A program made the position numbers and the translations under genes. Below, piece after piece: positions 10,715-22,600 of a stretch of DNA of 64,000 nucleotides. The DNA is from Amanita rubescens (lineage: Eukaryota > Basidiomycota > Agaricomycetes > Agaricales > Amanitaceae): positions 868,001 to 932,000 of the forward strand of contig WION01000008.1 in NCBI GenBank assembly GCA_015039365.1, in the 5' to 3' direction. The stretch's first letter is position 1; each line of letters begins with the position of its first letter. The notes below the pieces were generated by a model. The model had not been told where the DNA came from and did no database searches. It saw only the letters and a list, made by a program, of their open reading frames with translations.

Positions 10715-12658
10715 TCAGAATGCATCATCCTTCATGAAAGACAGACAGGCGAGAGAAGTATCCCAAATGTCATTGTCACCAGAAGACGAGCGAAAGAACG
10801 CCTCAAGATACTTGGGCGAATGAACCCATTCATCAGAGGGTCCCTGTTCTATCATGTTCATTGGTACAGGGGAAGATGTCAAAAATAATTTGAGGTAACC
10901 GGATTCCAGGTTTCGATCTGCAAGGGCAAACGAAAGTGCCTCGGATCCGGGTTTACTAGATCCGACGTGTAGGGTGCTGTGCTTGGATAGTGGAGCGGTC
11001 GAAAGAGTCGGATCAGGATGATATAATACGGTAATTCCATGACAATTGGCGTCCATGAAGAAGAGATAGGGCCAGAGGTCGTAACTCGACTTGTTTCGTA
11101 TGACAGCTGTGAAGATGGCCGATTGGTCGCAACGGATCGTAGCTTGCCCATCGATAAGTAAATTTGGTTCCCTCCTTCGCCAGGTAAGAGGGTCAAGACT
11201 ATAAATTTCCATCTTAACCAGGTTGAATAGCGGACATTCGAGATTTTCAGAATGTAGTTGCAAATGAAAGCGGGCTGCGTCGTTAATGGCTTCTATTCCT
11301 GATTTTCGTTCGATTTTTAACGTACGGCGGCATGCTGGGGCCAATAACTGATCATAACGATCAATAACGACGTCTTGACGATCTATTTTCAGAGACATGT
11401 CCGCCTGCGACTTGTCGTTCACGCGGATGACATTCAAGCTCAAAAGGCTCGGTCGTCCATTATTGGCTTTGGTGGGCAAAGAGCGCCTTAATTTCAAGAA
11501 TTTCAAGAATGAAGTAAGCGTTGCCTTCAACTTGACCTTATATGGCCTCAAGTTGTTTAGGCTAGATACTCGAGCCCATGTCTTCGTTGGTAAAGAGATC
11601 TCAGTACTTTGGACCTCACCAACACACCAGGTCGGATGAATCTCAACGACATGGACGGTGGCCAAGGATAGGTTTTTTGATCCGCGGTAATTATGTAGAT
11701 GCAGGGTAAAATGGCTTCCTATCGTAATCCCATGAACGGCTCCTGCCCCAATATATAGATGGGTTGTATCCTCGAGCTCCGCGGGGACGAATTGTCCATC
11801 GGCGGTGAAAGGAATAGCGTCAAAAAGGGTTTTTTTCTTGTTTAGGCCAATGCAAATTGGCTTTTGAATTCCGTATGTTTCTTGGATCAGAAGGTCGTGT
11901 AAGCGGGCGTAGGAGGTCCGGTGGAGCGCGACATTGGCAACAGTCTTAAGGAACGCGCCGGTAAACTTCCCTCCGTCTTTCCCTTCCGCTGCCTTCTCCC
12001 TTTGTTCACAAGCGGCCAGTAAAATGTAGGTTTTCGGTTGAGATTCGCAGAATCCGGAGCCTCTGGTGCACGATTTTCCTCGGGCTGATGGCCAGAGTCC
12101 CTGGTACAAATCGTCGGACACGGCCTTGACCGTAGGCGTCCAACGCACCCGGAGGCCATCATGACTCTTTGTCTGGTATTGCAATGGGGAAAAGCAACAG
12201 TCCAAGACAAAGGTGATATTGTCGCCTTTCACCTCCGCGAGCTCATCAAGTAAAGCCTGCATTGACCGGTCCGATATGCCGACCAACCGTCCAGACGAGT
12301 TTGCTGTGTCATGATCATAGGTACAAAGAATATCCACAAAGCCATCGGGCTGATTGTCTTGGAACCAATCCGCGGGAGCACTGAGTTGACTCCCATGTCC
12401 AGCAAAGTAGATGAACACGGCATCACCATGCTCTACATCCTGATTGTTGATCAGGTGTTCCATGATGGTGTCCTCTACATTCGACTTTGTCGCCTTGCTG
12501 TCCAGCAACAAGCGTATATGTTCCTTGGGCACACCCAAGTCGTTTATGAGCCACCGGCTGATCTTCTTGGCATCCTTTGTACAAGAACGTAAATTTGACA
12601 CAGTGCCAGACTTGTACGTGTCAATTCCGATTATGACTGCGAATACACGTGTGGCCAT
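10715..12658 (-). CDS. Caspase-like (peptidase C14/metacaspase-type) protein with large C-terminal region
   Basis: Single exon of 647 codons from the ATG at 12658. The frame is open further upstream, but MATRVFAVIIGID is the usual start of this family. The N-terminal p20-like domain holds both catalytic residues: His88 in YFAGHGS and Cys155 in LDCCFSP. Fungal C14 proteins are Arg/Lys- or Asp-directed cysteine proteases linked to stress and cell death. About 350 C-terminal residues follow, with several beta-strand-like stretches (FHLQLHSENLEC, YDLWPYLFFMDA, ITVLYHPDP), which may be a regulatory or ligand-binding domain. No recognised repeat or NACHT domain is present. The gene lies 204 nt upstream of the polymerase kappa start, on the same strand. 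Confidence 0.88.
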   Translation of the reverse strand: MATRVFAVIIGIDTYKSGTVSNLRSCTKDAKKISRWLINDLGVPKEHIRLLLDSKATKSNVEDTIMEHLINNQDVEHGDAVFIYFAGHGSQLSAPADWFQDNQPDGFVDILCTYDHDTANSSGRLVGISDRSMQALLDELAEVKGDNITFVLDCCFSPLQYQTKSHDGLRVRWTPTVKAVSDDLYQGLWPSARGKSCTRGSGFCESQPKTYILLAACEQREKAAEGKDGGKFTGAFLKTVANVALHRTSYARLHDLLIQETYGIQKPICIGLNKKKTLFDAIPFTADGQFVPAELEDTTHLYIGAGAVHGITIGSHFTLHLHNYRGSKNLSLATVHVVEIHPTWCVGEVQSTEISLPTKTWARVSSLNNLRPYKVKLKATLTSFLKFLKLRRSLPTKANNGRPSLLSLNVIRVNDKSQADMSLKIDRQDVVIDRYDQLLAPACRRTLKIERKSGIEAINDAARFHLQLHSENLECPLFNLVKMEIYSLDPLTWRRREPNLLIDGQATIRCDQSAIFTAVIRNKSSYDLWPYLFFMDANCHGITVLYHPDPTLSTAPLSKHSTLHVGSSKPGSEALSFALADRNLESGYLKLFLTSSPVPMNMIEQGPSDEWVHSPKYLEAFFRSSSGDNDIWDTSLACLSFMKDDAF

Positions 12659-13352
12659 CCCGAACTTGTCTAAGGTGATCGTTAGTAGTGTGTCAATGAT
12701 TATGATTGGGGAGAAAACGTACACCTGGATTGGCGAGCGGCCTCGTGCAGTTGGAAGTAGGAAGAACGAGTGACTGGTAGAACAGGATCACGGCCGCTGC
12801 ATTTGAAGCTACGTGATGCATGCGAAGTACGCACGCCTGGACAAAGAAACGGCATTGAAACCGCAAGCATTGTATATAGCAAACATGCTTACAGAAATTG
12901 GCACTTGCTGATTAACATAAACGTGATGGAGAAAGCATTGCAGATCGAGTTGAACTTTGCGCGGAGCAAGAACCAAACCGGTAAACACCAAGATTGAGAT
13001 GGTGCATGTTCAACGCGTGAAAAGCGAGTTGGCAAACTGATATAAAAGGCCTGACGCAGACTTATCGTAGTTTCCATAGAACTTTCTAGTGAGCCTGGCC
13101 ATACCTTAAGTAAAGAGAGAGTTGGGAGAAGTATAGTCACAAGCCCCAGGGCAATTCGATAAAAATGATTTGTTTGTCTATGTCATTTGTGATCCAGGTC
13201 CCATAACCAGGAACGTCGTCGCCAGGCCAAGGAGACAATCAGGCGATGTAAACGCCGTTAAACTTGAGCTTGCGTCCAGAGGTACTTCTGTCCATTGATC
13301 CGGAACTAACAAATAACTATCAACAAACCCGCTGGCGCTGCGACTGCACAGT
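12659..13352. promoter_or_regulatory. Divergent promoter region between caspase-like gene and ATG6
   Basis: About 690 nt between two divergently read starts, with no supported gene. Short ORFs here look like chance. A TATA-like tataaaag lies near 13041. Both flanking genes relate to cell death or autophagy, so shared control is conceivable but unproven. Confidence 0.4.
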
Positions 13353-15061
13353 ATGAGTATCGTATGCCAACAATGTAAGGAACCGCTGCAGGTATCTAAT
13401 TCTCCTCTAACGCAGATGGGCTCTCAGCCATTCTTCACGGTAGCTTGATGCATCCTTGATAGACCTTTCTCCATCAGCCTATGACGCGATTGCGGCAAAT
13501 CTGCCTCCAGCATCCAATGCAAGGGTCACTGCAGAGCTGAGGCAGGTTGCGCCTCATTCCCCCGGATCTCCTGGGGCTTCCTGGCAGAGATTAAATACTG
13601 CAAATGGGCTACCTGGGCACAGATCACCCATCGGCTCATACAAAACCTTTGCAACAAACTTCTCCCCTGCCCAACGAATCTTTCGTCCTCTTACAAGACA
13701 GCGTCATCCACAACAAACCATCTCCAACGCCTCCAACTGCTCGAGTCAAGGGAAAGTCAGCGCGGCCGCAAAGTCCTTCCAGTCAGGTCCCAGAACCGCC
13801 GGAGCAGTCAGAAGAGACCGAACTTCCCAATCCATCTCCACTTTCTCATCGGTTGCGCTCGACTGCCCGTCTTTTCAATCTCCTCTCCTCCCGTACGGAC
13901 ATTGATCACCCCTTGTGTGCGGAATGTACACAAACCTTACTTTCAACCCTGCAGCGGCAACTCGACGAAACAAAGAAGGAAAGAGATGGCTATCTTGCAT
14001 ACGAAAAGGAACTCAGGAGAGAAAAGGAACGAGAAAATCAAGGGTCGTCAAAGGAAGATGCCGAAAAGAAAATCGAAAAGCTAAAGCTGGAGGAACGGCA
14101 GGTTGTAGATCAATTGAAGGAAGCTGAACGCGAACGTGAACAATTGGAAGAAGAACTCAAGCAGTTGGAGCTAGATGAGAAAGCGTTGGAAGCAGAAGAG
14201 GTTGAGTAGGTTTTTTCCCTTATTCTTGCCCCCCCAGAACTTCCACTAACAAAAGAAAGGTTCTGGCGAGCTCATAATGAACAGCTCCTTGTTTCCGAGC
14301 AACAGGTAGCTCAACTTGCTAGTCTGCGTGCGGCATATGCAACCGATGCGGCAACGCTGGAGAAGCTGGAGCGAACGAATGTCTACAATGATGCCTTTTG
14401 CATTGGGCACGATGGAGTGTTTGGAACCATCAATGGACTACGACTAGGGCGTGTCGCTGGCGTCCAAGTAGGCATTTTAGTAGCTTTGAGGACTTGAACT
14501 AACATTTCCCGACAGGTTGAATATGCTGAGATAAATGCAGCATGGGGCCAGATGTTGCTACTACTTTACACTATCGCTCGAAAACTTGAATTTACTTTTG
14601 AACAGTATGTCCTTTATCGAGCTCACATGGCCAGCTCCTTAGGCCCAATGAATAGATACCGTCTCATCCCTATGGGCTCATTCTCTCGTATAGAAAAGAC
14701 GACGGGCGATAAGGCTACTTATGAGCTTTATGGCTCTGGGGACCTGCATCTTGGCCGACTATTCCATAACAGACGATTTGATCTTGCAATGGTCGCCTTT
14801 TTAGACTGTTTGAAACAACTCATGGACTATATAAAGTCACAGGATAGCGGGGTTGATTTCCCACATCAGTAAGTTATTATGATTGATCATCGGCTCACAA
14901 AGAACTTAACAATCCCGATCAGGATATCTAGAGATAAGATTGGTGACGTGTCTATCAAGTTGCAATTCAACCAGGAAGAGTCATGGACAAGGGCACTTCG
15001 TCATGTTCTCCTAGCTCTCAAGATATGTTTGAAATGGGCAACAAGTGGGATGAATGGATAA
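13353..15061 (+). CDS. ATG6: Beclin-1/Atg6 autophagy protein
   Basis: Autophagy subunit of the Vps34 PI3-kinase complexes. Exon 1 begins at ATG 13353 with a Cys pair (CQQC), and a 52-nt intron joins it to LDASLIDLSPSAYD. Then come a conserved segment ESFVLLQDSV, a long Glu/Lys/Arg coiled coil (about 13930-14205), and the BARA/evolutionarily conserved domain (FWRAHNEQ, NDAFCIGHDG, FGTINGLRLGR, EINAAWGQ, RLIPMGS, ELYGSGD, ending WATSGMNG). Later introns fall at about 14206-14259, 14469-14515, 14605-14658 and 14869-14923. Exon 2 and the ESFVLL exon are in different frames with no usable splice pair between them. A single extra base, for example in the CCCC at 13664-13667, would explain this. Otherwise the protein is complete. 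Confidence 0.92.
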
Positions 15062-15411
15062 AATGGCGACAAATGGAAGGTTTGTGTGCGTAGCATACCA
15101 AACTAAGCAATGCCACGGAGATGCACTTTCAAATCTTCAGATCCAGATAAGATAGATGATCCTGAGATAGTAAAGAATCAAGATATGCGTCTAATCTATC
15201 CGCCGTTCATAGCGTTGTTTAAGGCAGAAGCGCGACATATACAGCGCCCGTATTAGTGATCAAGCCGGCAGCTAGAAATATTACGCGTCCCCTCTCCGAC
15301 TAGGTCTTGCATTAACAATCATCCATCAGATTCAGAGATTTCTTATATAGCTTGTGATAACATTCCCTCCCCGTCTCGACAACTGGCTATCGTGGCAAAC
15401 CTCCTCGCTCG
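15062..15411. other. Intergenic region ATG6-GCL
   Basis: 350 nt between the Beclin stop and the glutamate-cysteine ligase start. It presumably holds the Beclin 3' end and the ligase promoter. No gene, repeat or RNA was recognised. Confidence 0.5.
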
Positions 15412-18123
15412 ATGGGTCTTCTATCGCTAGGAACACCCCTCTCATGGGAAGAAGCAAAGAAGCATGCTGATCACGTTCGTTGGCATGGAGTAACACAGTT
15501 TTTACACACATGGAACCGATACAAGGATAGACGTGGCTTCGAGTTGTTGTGGGGCGACGAAGTGCGTATTTAGCCGCCGTAAAAGGCATAATCTAATCTT
15601 GTCATCATGAGATTGAGTATATGGTGGTCGTTTTCGATGAAGAAAACAAGAATGCCAAGGTATCCCTCAGGCAGCAAGAGATTCTGGACAAGTTGAGCTC
15701 CATCGTGAACGATATTAATGCAGATTGTCCCAAGCAGTTAGCCCATTTCTTCAGTGGTCACAGCCTCATCTCACTATCTTCTCAGTATCTCTGTACCAAC
15801 TTTTCATCCCGAATATGGTCGATATATGCTGGAATCGACTCCTGGTTCTCCTTATACTGGATCCATCGCTGATCTTCTATCTGTCGAAGCCAATATGCGT
15901 TACCGGTAAGCTGGTCAAGGCAAAGGATGCATCATCTCATTCGTTGAACTAGCCGCAACCTCGCCCGCAAGCACCTAAAACCGAATGAGGTTCCAATGTC
16001 ATTCACTTCATTCCCCCGCCTTGGCGTGCCCGGCCAGTTTACCGAGCCCCATTATGACCCATCCGATGCGGTTTCTAGTCATAGCCTATTCCTCCCCGAA
16101 GAGATAGCGAATCCACATGCGCGCTTCCCGTGAGTCGAACGTGCCAATGATGAACACCCCAAAGCTACAGCATCTGAATATAGCACGCTGACAGCCAATA
16201 TCCGACGCCGGCGAGGTTCCAAGGTGGCAATTAACTTACCAATCTTTTTCGATAAAAATACGCCTCGACCATTCATAGATCCGACTATCCCGTGGGACAG
16301 GTCAGTCTATACGGAAGACCTAGGTAATACAATAACAGTCATCGTAAGCGAGTTGCTGGCTGATTGTTTCCCATCAGAAGCGAAAGGTGGTGCGGCGCTT
16401 CCCGATCATATCTATATGGATGCGATGGGATTCGGAATGGGATGTTGCTGCTTGCAGCTTACCTTTCAAGCGTGTGACGTTTCAGATGCAAGGCGACTGT
16501 ATGATGGATTGATACCTATTGGCCCGATCATGGTAAGTTCATTGGCCATGCAATGATACGATAGAGATGCAGAGTACTCTGATAGCTGGCATTGACCGCT
16601 GCCAGTCCAATTTGGCGAGGTTATCTTGCTGACGTCGATTGTCGCTGGAATGTAATCGCCGGCAGCGTTGACGATCGAACAGTGGAAGAACGTGGATTGA
16701 AAGTATGTTCAGTATTCCAACGCATTACTTCCAAAGTCAACACCTACCTCCGAATAGCCGTTGCAGAACAACCGGTTTAAGATACCCAAGTCGCGTTATG
16801 ACAGCGTCGACCTTTACATCTCTAATGATTGGCTTAATCGACCGGAATACAACGATACAGATCCACCATACGACAAAGATATTTTTAATAGATTGACAGA
16901 AAACGGTCAGTTCTTCACGGACAATGCAGCGTGCTTTCATTGACTATCGGAGCAAAGGCATTGACGATCTTCTGGCCAAGCATATTTCGCACCTATTTAT
17001 TCGTGACCCTCTGGTTATATTTTCAGAGTTGATTGACCAAGATGATACCTCCAGCTCTGATCATTTCGAGGTTCGAAAGTTCCTTGATGAAGGTCGAACG
17101 GAGACTAACAGACAATACAGAACCTTCAATCTACCAATTGGCAAACCATGCGGTTCAAGCCGCCACCAGCGGGTTCTGAAATCGGGTGGCGCGTTGAGTT
17201 CCGTAGCATGGAGGTCCAGATGACTGATTTTGAGAATGCCGCCTTTGCTTTGTTTGTTGTCCTGCTTTCGCGAGCTATTCTTTCGTTCTCCCTGACATTC
17301 TATATCCCCATATCGAAGGTGAGTGAAATTGTTTTGCATGTGTTATGTCTGGAGCGCGTTAGCTAGGTCGATGAAAACATGCAAAGGGCGCAACTGAGGG
17401 ACTGCTGCTCGATCTCAGAGGTTCTTTTTCCGCAAAAACATCTATGCTCTTGGTCGCAGCGGATCTTCGAGCACCGCAGTCATCATCTGGTTCAGTGTCC
17501 CCGATTGAGTCTATCCCGAGAAAGAAAGAGAGGAAATTGCGGAACTGCTTCCCGCCTATCCCAATCCCCGAGAACGGCTTTTTAGAACATCGCCAGAGTG
17601 TGGAACAAGAATATGAAGAGATGACATTAGATGAGATCATGAATGGAAGGTGTAGTCAACACGTTGCTGCGCAGGACGTTGATCAACAATATGGATTTCA
17701 GGGAGATGATTTCCCTGGCTTAATTGGTCTTGTGCATGCTTATATAGATACGCTGGACGTGGGCATTGAAGAAATGGCCAAAATCAAGCAATACCTTGAT
17801 GTCATCCGCTTAAGATCCAAAGGTGACAAACATCGTCAGTATGTTCTGATTTGGCATTGAATCCGATTACAGGCGAGCTTCAAACTCCTGCTACGTGGAT
17901 ACGGGACTTTGTGAGGTCCCATCCATCTTATAAGTTCGACTCTGTCGTCAGCCAGGAGATCAACTATGATTTGTTGAAAGCAGTAGGATGAGATGTACGT
18001 TTACTTTTATGATGGAAACAACGCTGACTTGGTGATAGTGAGCATGGCACTCGTCGAGAACCAAGTCTCTTACCGTGCGACTATACGGGCAGTGCGCATG
18101 ACAAAGGGTCCATTGGACTGTAA
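15412..18123 (+). CDS. Glutamate-cysteine ligase catalytic subunit (three apparent +1 frame breaks)
   Basis: Makes gamma-glutamylcysteine from Glu, Cys and ATP, the first step of glutathione synthesis, in the cytosol. The start [15 protein letters not shown] is typical of eukaryotic GCL. Conserved blocks follow across about a dozen exons: [118 protein letters not shown] and [10 protein letters not shown]. The frame shifts +1 at three places: near GGG 17398-17400, near AAAAA 17434-17438, and at GG 17986-17987. Dropping one base at each restores the family sequence, including a last exon spliced at about 18041 that ends at 18123. As glutathione synthesis is normally needed, assembly error is likelier than a pseudogene. 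Confidence 0.93.
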
Positions 18124-18334
18124 GATATTACTATTTCATCTGTTTCAGAGCTGGTTATTCGTACGATTGCATACACACCGAGTTTACCTACATACGATGT
18201 ACCATAGAATACCAGACCAAAATGTAGTAAATACATGTAGTAAACCAAATTACTTCCCGCCCAATCGTTCCGGGGAACGCCGAGGTCGTAAATCCGTAAA
18301 CACACGGTACTGCCACTGGACACCAACACATAAA

Positions 18335-18994
18335 ATGTCATCGTTACGACTACTCGTTTCTGCGTCTCGCCGGGCTTCGACTACGCTCGCAGTAGCAAGG
18401 CGCGCCTATGCGACAGAAGTAAGCGACAAACTGAAACTGTCGTTGGTACTTCCATCATGAGGTACGTTGATCGTTTTTCTTGACGTGATTGGCAATGTGA
18501 ACTGTGTGCGCTAGCCTTTATACACATCTGCGGACGTTACACAAGTGAACATCCCTGCAGAGACCGGAGACATGGGCATTCTGGCTAACCATGTCCCATC
18601 CATCGAAGCCATTCGACCTGGTCTCGTAGAAGTTATAGAGTCAAACGGTACCGCGAAAAAGTTCTTTGGTATGCGCTTAACGACTTCTTCGAGGAGAGGG
18701 ACTAACATAAGTTCTAAGCCTCGGGTGGTTTCGCGACTGTTCATCCAAACAACAAACTGACGATCAATGTTGTGGAAGCTGCGCCGCTGGAGCATTTCTC
18801 GGGAGAGGTACGCGTCCAGTTTCATCATTGCTATGAGACTGTTGCTCACTTTTGCATTGTAACAACAGGCTGTCCGTGCCAACCTCCAGGAGGCTCTGCG
18901 GGTCGCGAATGGCAATGGCACAGAGGCGGAGAAAACAGAGGCTCGCATCGAGGCTGATGTTTACGAAGCTCTACAGGCTGCACTCTCGAAATAG
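18335..18994 (+). CDS. Mitochondrial F1-ATP synthase delta subunit
   Basis: Small nuclear-encoded subunit of the F1 central stalk. An N-terminal mitochondrial presequence rich in Arg and Ser (MSSLRLLVSASRRASTTLA) precedes SDKLKLSLVLP. Further exons give YTSADVTQVNIP, GDMGILANHVPSIEAIRPG, GGFATVHPNNKLTINVVEAAP and an Ala/Glu-rich helical C-terminus ending at 18994. This is the beta-sandwich plus helix layout of the epsilon/delta family. At the first exon end the frame meets a stop in CCATCATGAG (18452-18461). Either one extra base is present, since without it the family PHE sequence would be read, or the splice donor is earlier at gtactt. The gene converges on RPA3, with 195 nt between the stops. 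Confidence 0.9.
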
Positions 18995-19189
18995 ATACCA
19001 GAGCTTTAGACATTTATACGGATCACATTAATGGCATTGAAATTCCAGAACTTTTGTCTGTACAGGATGAATCGAGCCTTGAAATCTACTTCCGCTTCCT
19101 GCCAAGAGAACTGGGGAAGTGCGTGGACCATGTATTAAAGCATATATCACAACATATCACAATGTCCCATAGGTAAGGAGGTAAAAGTG

Positions 19190-19690
19190 TTACGGTACCC
19201 AAAATTTGTTGATGAATCGAGGATCATGTGTTAAGCGTATAGCACCATCCACAATCGACATATCTACCATGGTGTTACATGACATGAGCCTTTTTCGTAT
19301 TCCTCACAACTTGCAAATGAACATACCAATCTCCTGGCCGAGGTTAATGCAAGTTCTAAGCTTTAGTGTTGTCGGATCCAGAACGTTGCCGATAAGTTCA
19401 ACGTAAGGTCCGGCGTCACCTATGTGCTGATCCTGCAAACAAATTTAGAGTGAAATTGAGGTTGGTCCAACATTACAAACCCTCGTCATCTGTACACGCA
19501 ACTCTCCTCCATCGCTAGTTTGCACAACAGCTGTGTCGCCCTGGACCTGCCACAACTCATCAACAAACAGAGAAAGCTGAAAGGGTCATTGACGAACAGA
19601 AATTCGTTTACAAGTCAATCTGACAGTTTTGCCAACAAATTGAGGAAACAAAGCGGCATTGACACGCGGAGATGCGTAATCGAGAGACAT
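19190..19690 (-). CDS. Replication protein A 14-kDa subunit (RPA3/Rfa3)
   Basis: OB-fold subunit of the heterotrimeric single-stranded-DNA-binding complex used in replication and repair. Four exons from the ATG at 19690-19688: PRVNAALFPQFVGKTVRLTC, then VVQTSDGGELRV, then GPYVELIGNV and INLGQEID, and a last exon reading RLTHDPRFINKFW before the stop. The small single-domain size and the NLG/DMS region match Rfa3. The first intron boundary (gttcgt...gatgag) is the least certain. The start codon overlaps the proposed ATG of the divergent AlkB-type gene by two bases. Confidence 0.85.
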
Positions 19691-22600
19691 GGCTCGCGCT
19701 CGTCAAGTTGGCCTTCGCGATCTGGGTGATCACGTGAGACCTAGCAGACGTTTAACAATGCCGGGCCGAATCCCGGCCATCCTTCAGAGCGTGTTGCCGG
19801 CGTCCCCACAGGTGTCAAGTGTCGCAACTTGGACACCTGATTGCTTCCGTGGATGTCGGCGAAATGCTAGACGCGTTCGATCCAGGTTTTCTCGAGAAAG
19901 AACCGCTACACGGCTACTTTGGCGCCTTGGACCACGACACAAGCCATAGGTCGTCCAAGGATGATAAATTCAAGCTCATTATTTTACAGTTAAAGGAAAA
20001 CGCTTGGGTATGATAAAGACTTCTCCAATAATATGGCGCGTCGTTGAGATGGTTACAGGAAAAACGGGTACAGCGCTGGCTAGATCTGGCGTTTCCGCCA
20101 CCTCTAAAGGAGAAAAACAAGAAATCCGTGGAAATAGTGGTCGATGATCACACATGGCTCGTGTTTGTCAAATTTCAATGGGCGTTGAGGCAGAGCAATC
20201 GGCAAGCTGCCAAATTCCTATCTGAAGCTCGCCGTAATAGAAGTTATATTCCTCCCGCCGTGCTCGCTCGCGGATCCCTGCCACCTGCGCCGGCAATATA
20301 TAAGCGTAAACGTCACCCAGGCTCTCGCAGAGATGTGGTGTCTAAGGCGGTTCGCCGCCCCCGGAAGCGTACTTGCCCTAGGAAAAATAAAACGAGGGCG
20401 AAAGCCAATACCAAGGAGTTGTCAATGCCTCTCAATCCTATGATCGTTGATCACCCGAATTTTTCCGGGGAATGTTCTCCAGGGATCATTTCCACTGATG
20501 ACTGTCGAATGGAAGAGTCTGGCGAAGCATATGTTCAGACCGAAACCTCTCTGAAAGAACAAAGTGTAGATCCAATGTTTATCAACTCTCCCTCGTGTCC
20601 CTCAAACTTCGAACAGTGGAGTGCTTTTACCGATGGAATAGAACCTCCCCCTCAGCTTGGAGAGACTGTGTTTAATCATCGGAGCAAGCCGATGAATAGA
20701 CAAGATATGATGCCTGTGAATATTCCCATCAGCGTGAGTAACACAGGTTCACCCGTCGATTCCTTCACCTGCCGTGCGGTATCAAATACGACTGTTCCGG
20801 TATTTCACACTATTTCGGATGGAAAACCAGTCAGCAACATTGGAGTGGATACATTTGCGGCAGCCAGTTTAGATTCTTCCATGATCGAAAATGAAAGTGA
20901 ACATAATCTGGGTTCCCCAGTACCACCGAATATCTCTCTAGCATGTTTGGAGCAATCTTTCCCGATGGTTAACCACATCGAGCAATGTCCTTCTGCATTG
21001 AAGATGGAAGGACGGGGAGTCGTTTGGTTGGCTATATGATGACCTTTCCAATGGTCCGATGGTTTTGTATCATGGTGAAGAGACGGAAATTCATTTTCCC
21101 GCTCGTTATGGCGAATCCCAACGGTTCACAGTAATCGATGTACTAAAAGAACCGCTGCGCTGCTACCCACCAATGTGGGCACAGGTGGGTCCTATGCTTC
21201 TGCAGGAACCAAGTTTGACGCCACCCATAGTCTCGCCAGGAAATTTGCGAGTCTTTTGGTTGGTTTAGAAGTTATCAAGGCGGCGTATACTATACACGCG
21301 AAATCGTGAAAGGCTACCTATTAGGTGGCTTCTCTGCGAGGTAGTACGGAGTCTTTTTCAGATACAACAACTGACAGCGAACTAGCCGAGACCGGTTCGA
21401 ACATGATGGGAGACTGATTATCTCCCATGGGTAAGTGTATGCGTTGCACTGGACCTCGATTCTTAAGTAAATTTCCTTAGTGGCGGGAAGGCCGCATCCG
21501 TGCATTATCAGAAAGGACAATCCTTTCGGACTACTGACGGTGACCAGTTGGCTCAAGATAAGTCTGTTCGCGCATTATTGCGAACATTTAAGGAGTGTCG
21601 CCCCATCGTTCTCGTCATTGACGATAGATACGCCTCCTTTCCCTTTGACTTATCCGCAAAGGGAGTGTCTTATGCTGTATTGGGATTTTACACTATTGCG
21701 CATGCGTGGGGTATGCACATGATGCCTCGTGCTATAACTTGTTACTTATTAACTTGCGCATGCATAAAGCTGAGTATCAGCCAGCACAAAATGAGCAAGG
21801 GTGCGTCGTCAGATATAAGTTTGCCTTTCGATGGTGCGAAGGCCAGGTATTTGTGAACGAGTTAAACTTGCCGCTCTACTGACTGGGTTCTCAGGGAGAG
21901 CCATGGTGGTCTCAAGAAGACAACAGGGCTCCTATGGGTGAGTGAACACATTATTCCCTTTTGTTTTATCAATCAACCATGCGGTAAGCTACGTCGCCAA
22001 AGCTAGTGACTCCGTCAAGACGATTGCCAGGTAGCCCTGTTCTGCACGAGACTGGCCCATCTAACGCTGAGTGACAGTTAAATTGACAGAACAAGCGCTC
22101 ACTCGCATAAAGTAAGTTTGAGTGAATGAGCTAGAACGTCTGTTGTGACGTAAGGTAGACTTCCTTTAGTCCCTTCACATGTTTATCTGCACTGCCCTGG
22201 CTTGTGGCGAGAAGTCACCAAAGGTGTATGTCCAAGGTTGGGCCTGTCTCATTCCCAAATGCCCGAACTTCTGGACTACAGAGAACCACCAGAAGATTGC
22301 CTGACCGTTTAGACTATGATCCGAAGTTCTTGGAGCTGACAAACCCTTTTGTGCTTAATGAGGCACTTGTAAAGAGTCTAAATCTGTCTATGCCTATATC
22401 GGCTCCCAATAAGGTCATCACATCTTATGCTTCAACTAAAGGATGGCATTGCAACCAATGTGGACGATTATCGTGCAGGTATGCATTATGATAATGTAAG
22501 TCCCTATTATGTGGTTATGGTGATCATCTCCACTAGGGATAAATGGGAGAAGTATGAATGTCCCAATTGTCGTGTGAGTCTAAGCGTCTACTTGATCAGG

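Noticed and set aside
14552..14872. Treating the Beclin C-terminal ORF as intron-free
   Set aside because: The ORF reads through a 54-nt intron; removing it restores the conserved FTFEQYRLIPMGS sequence.
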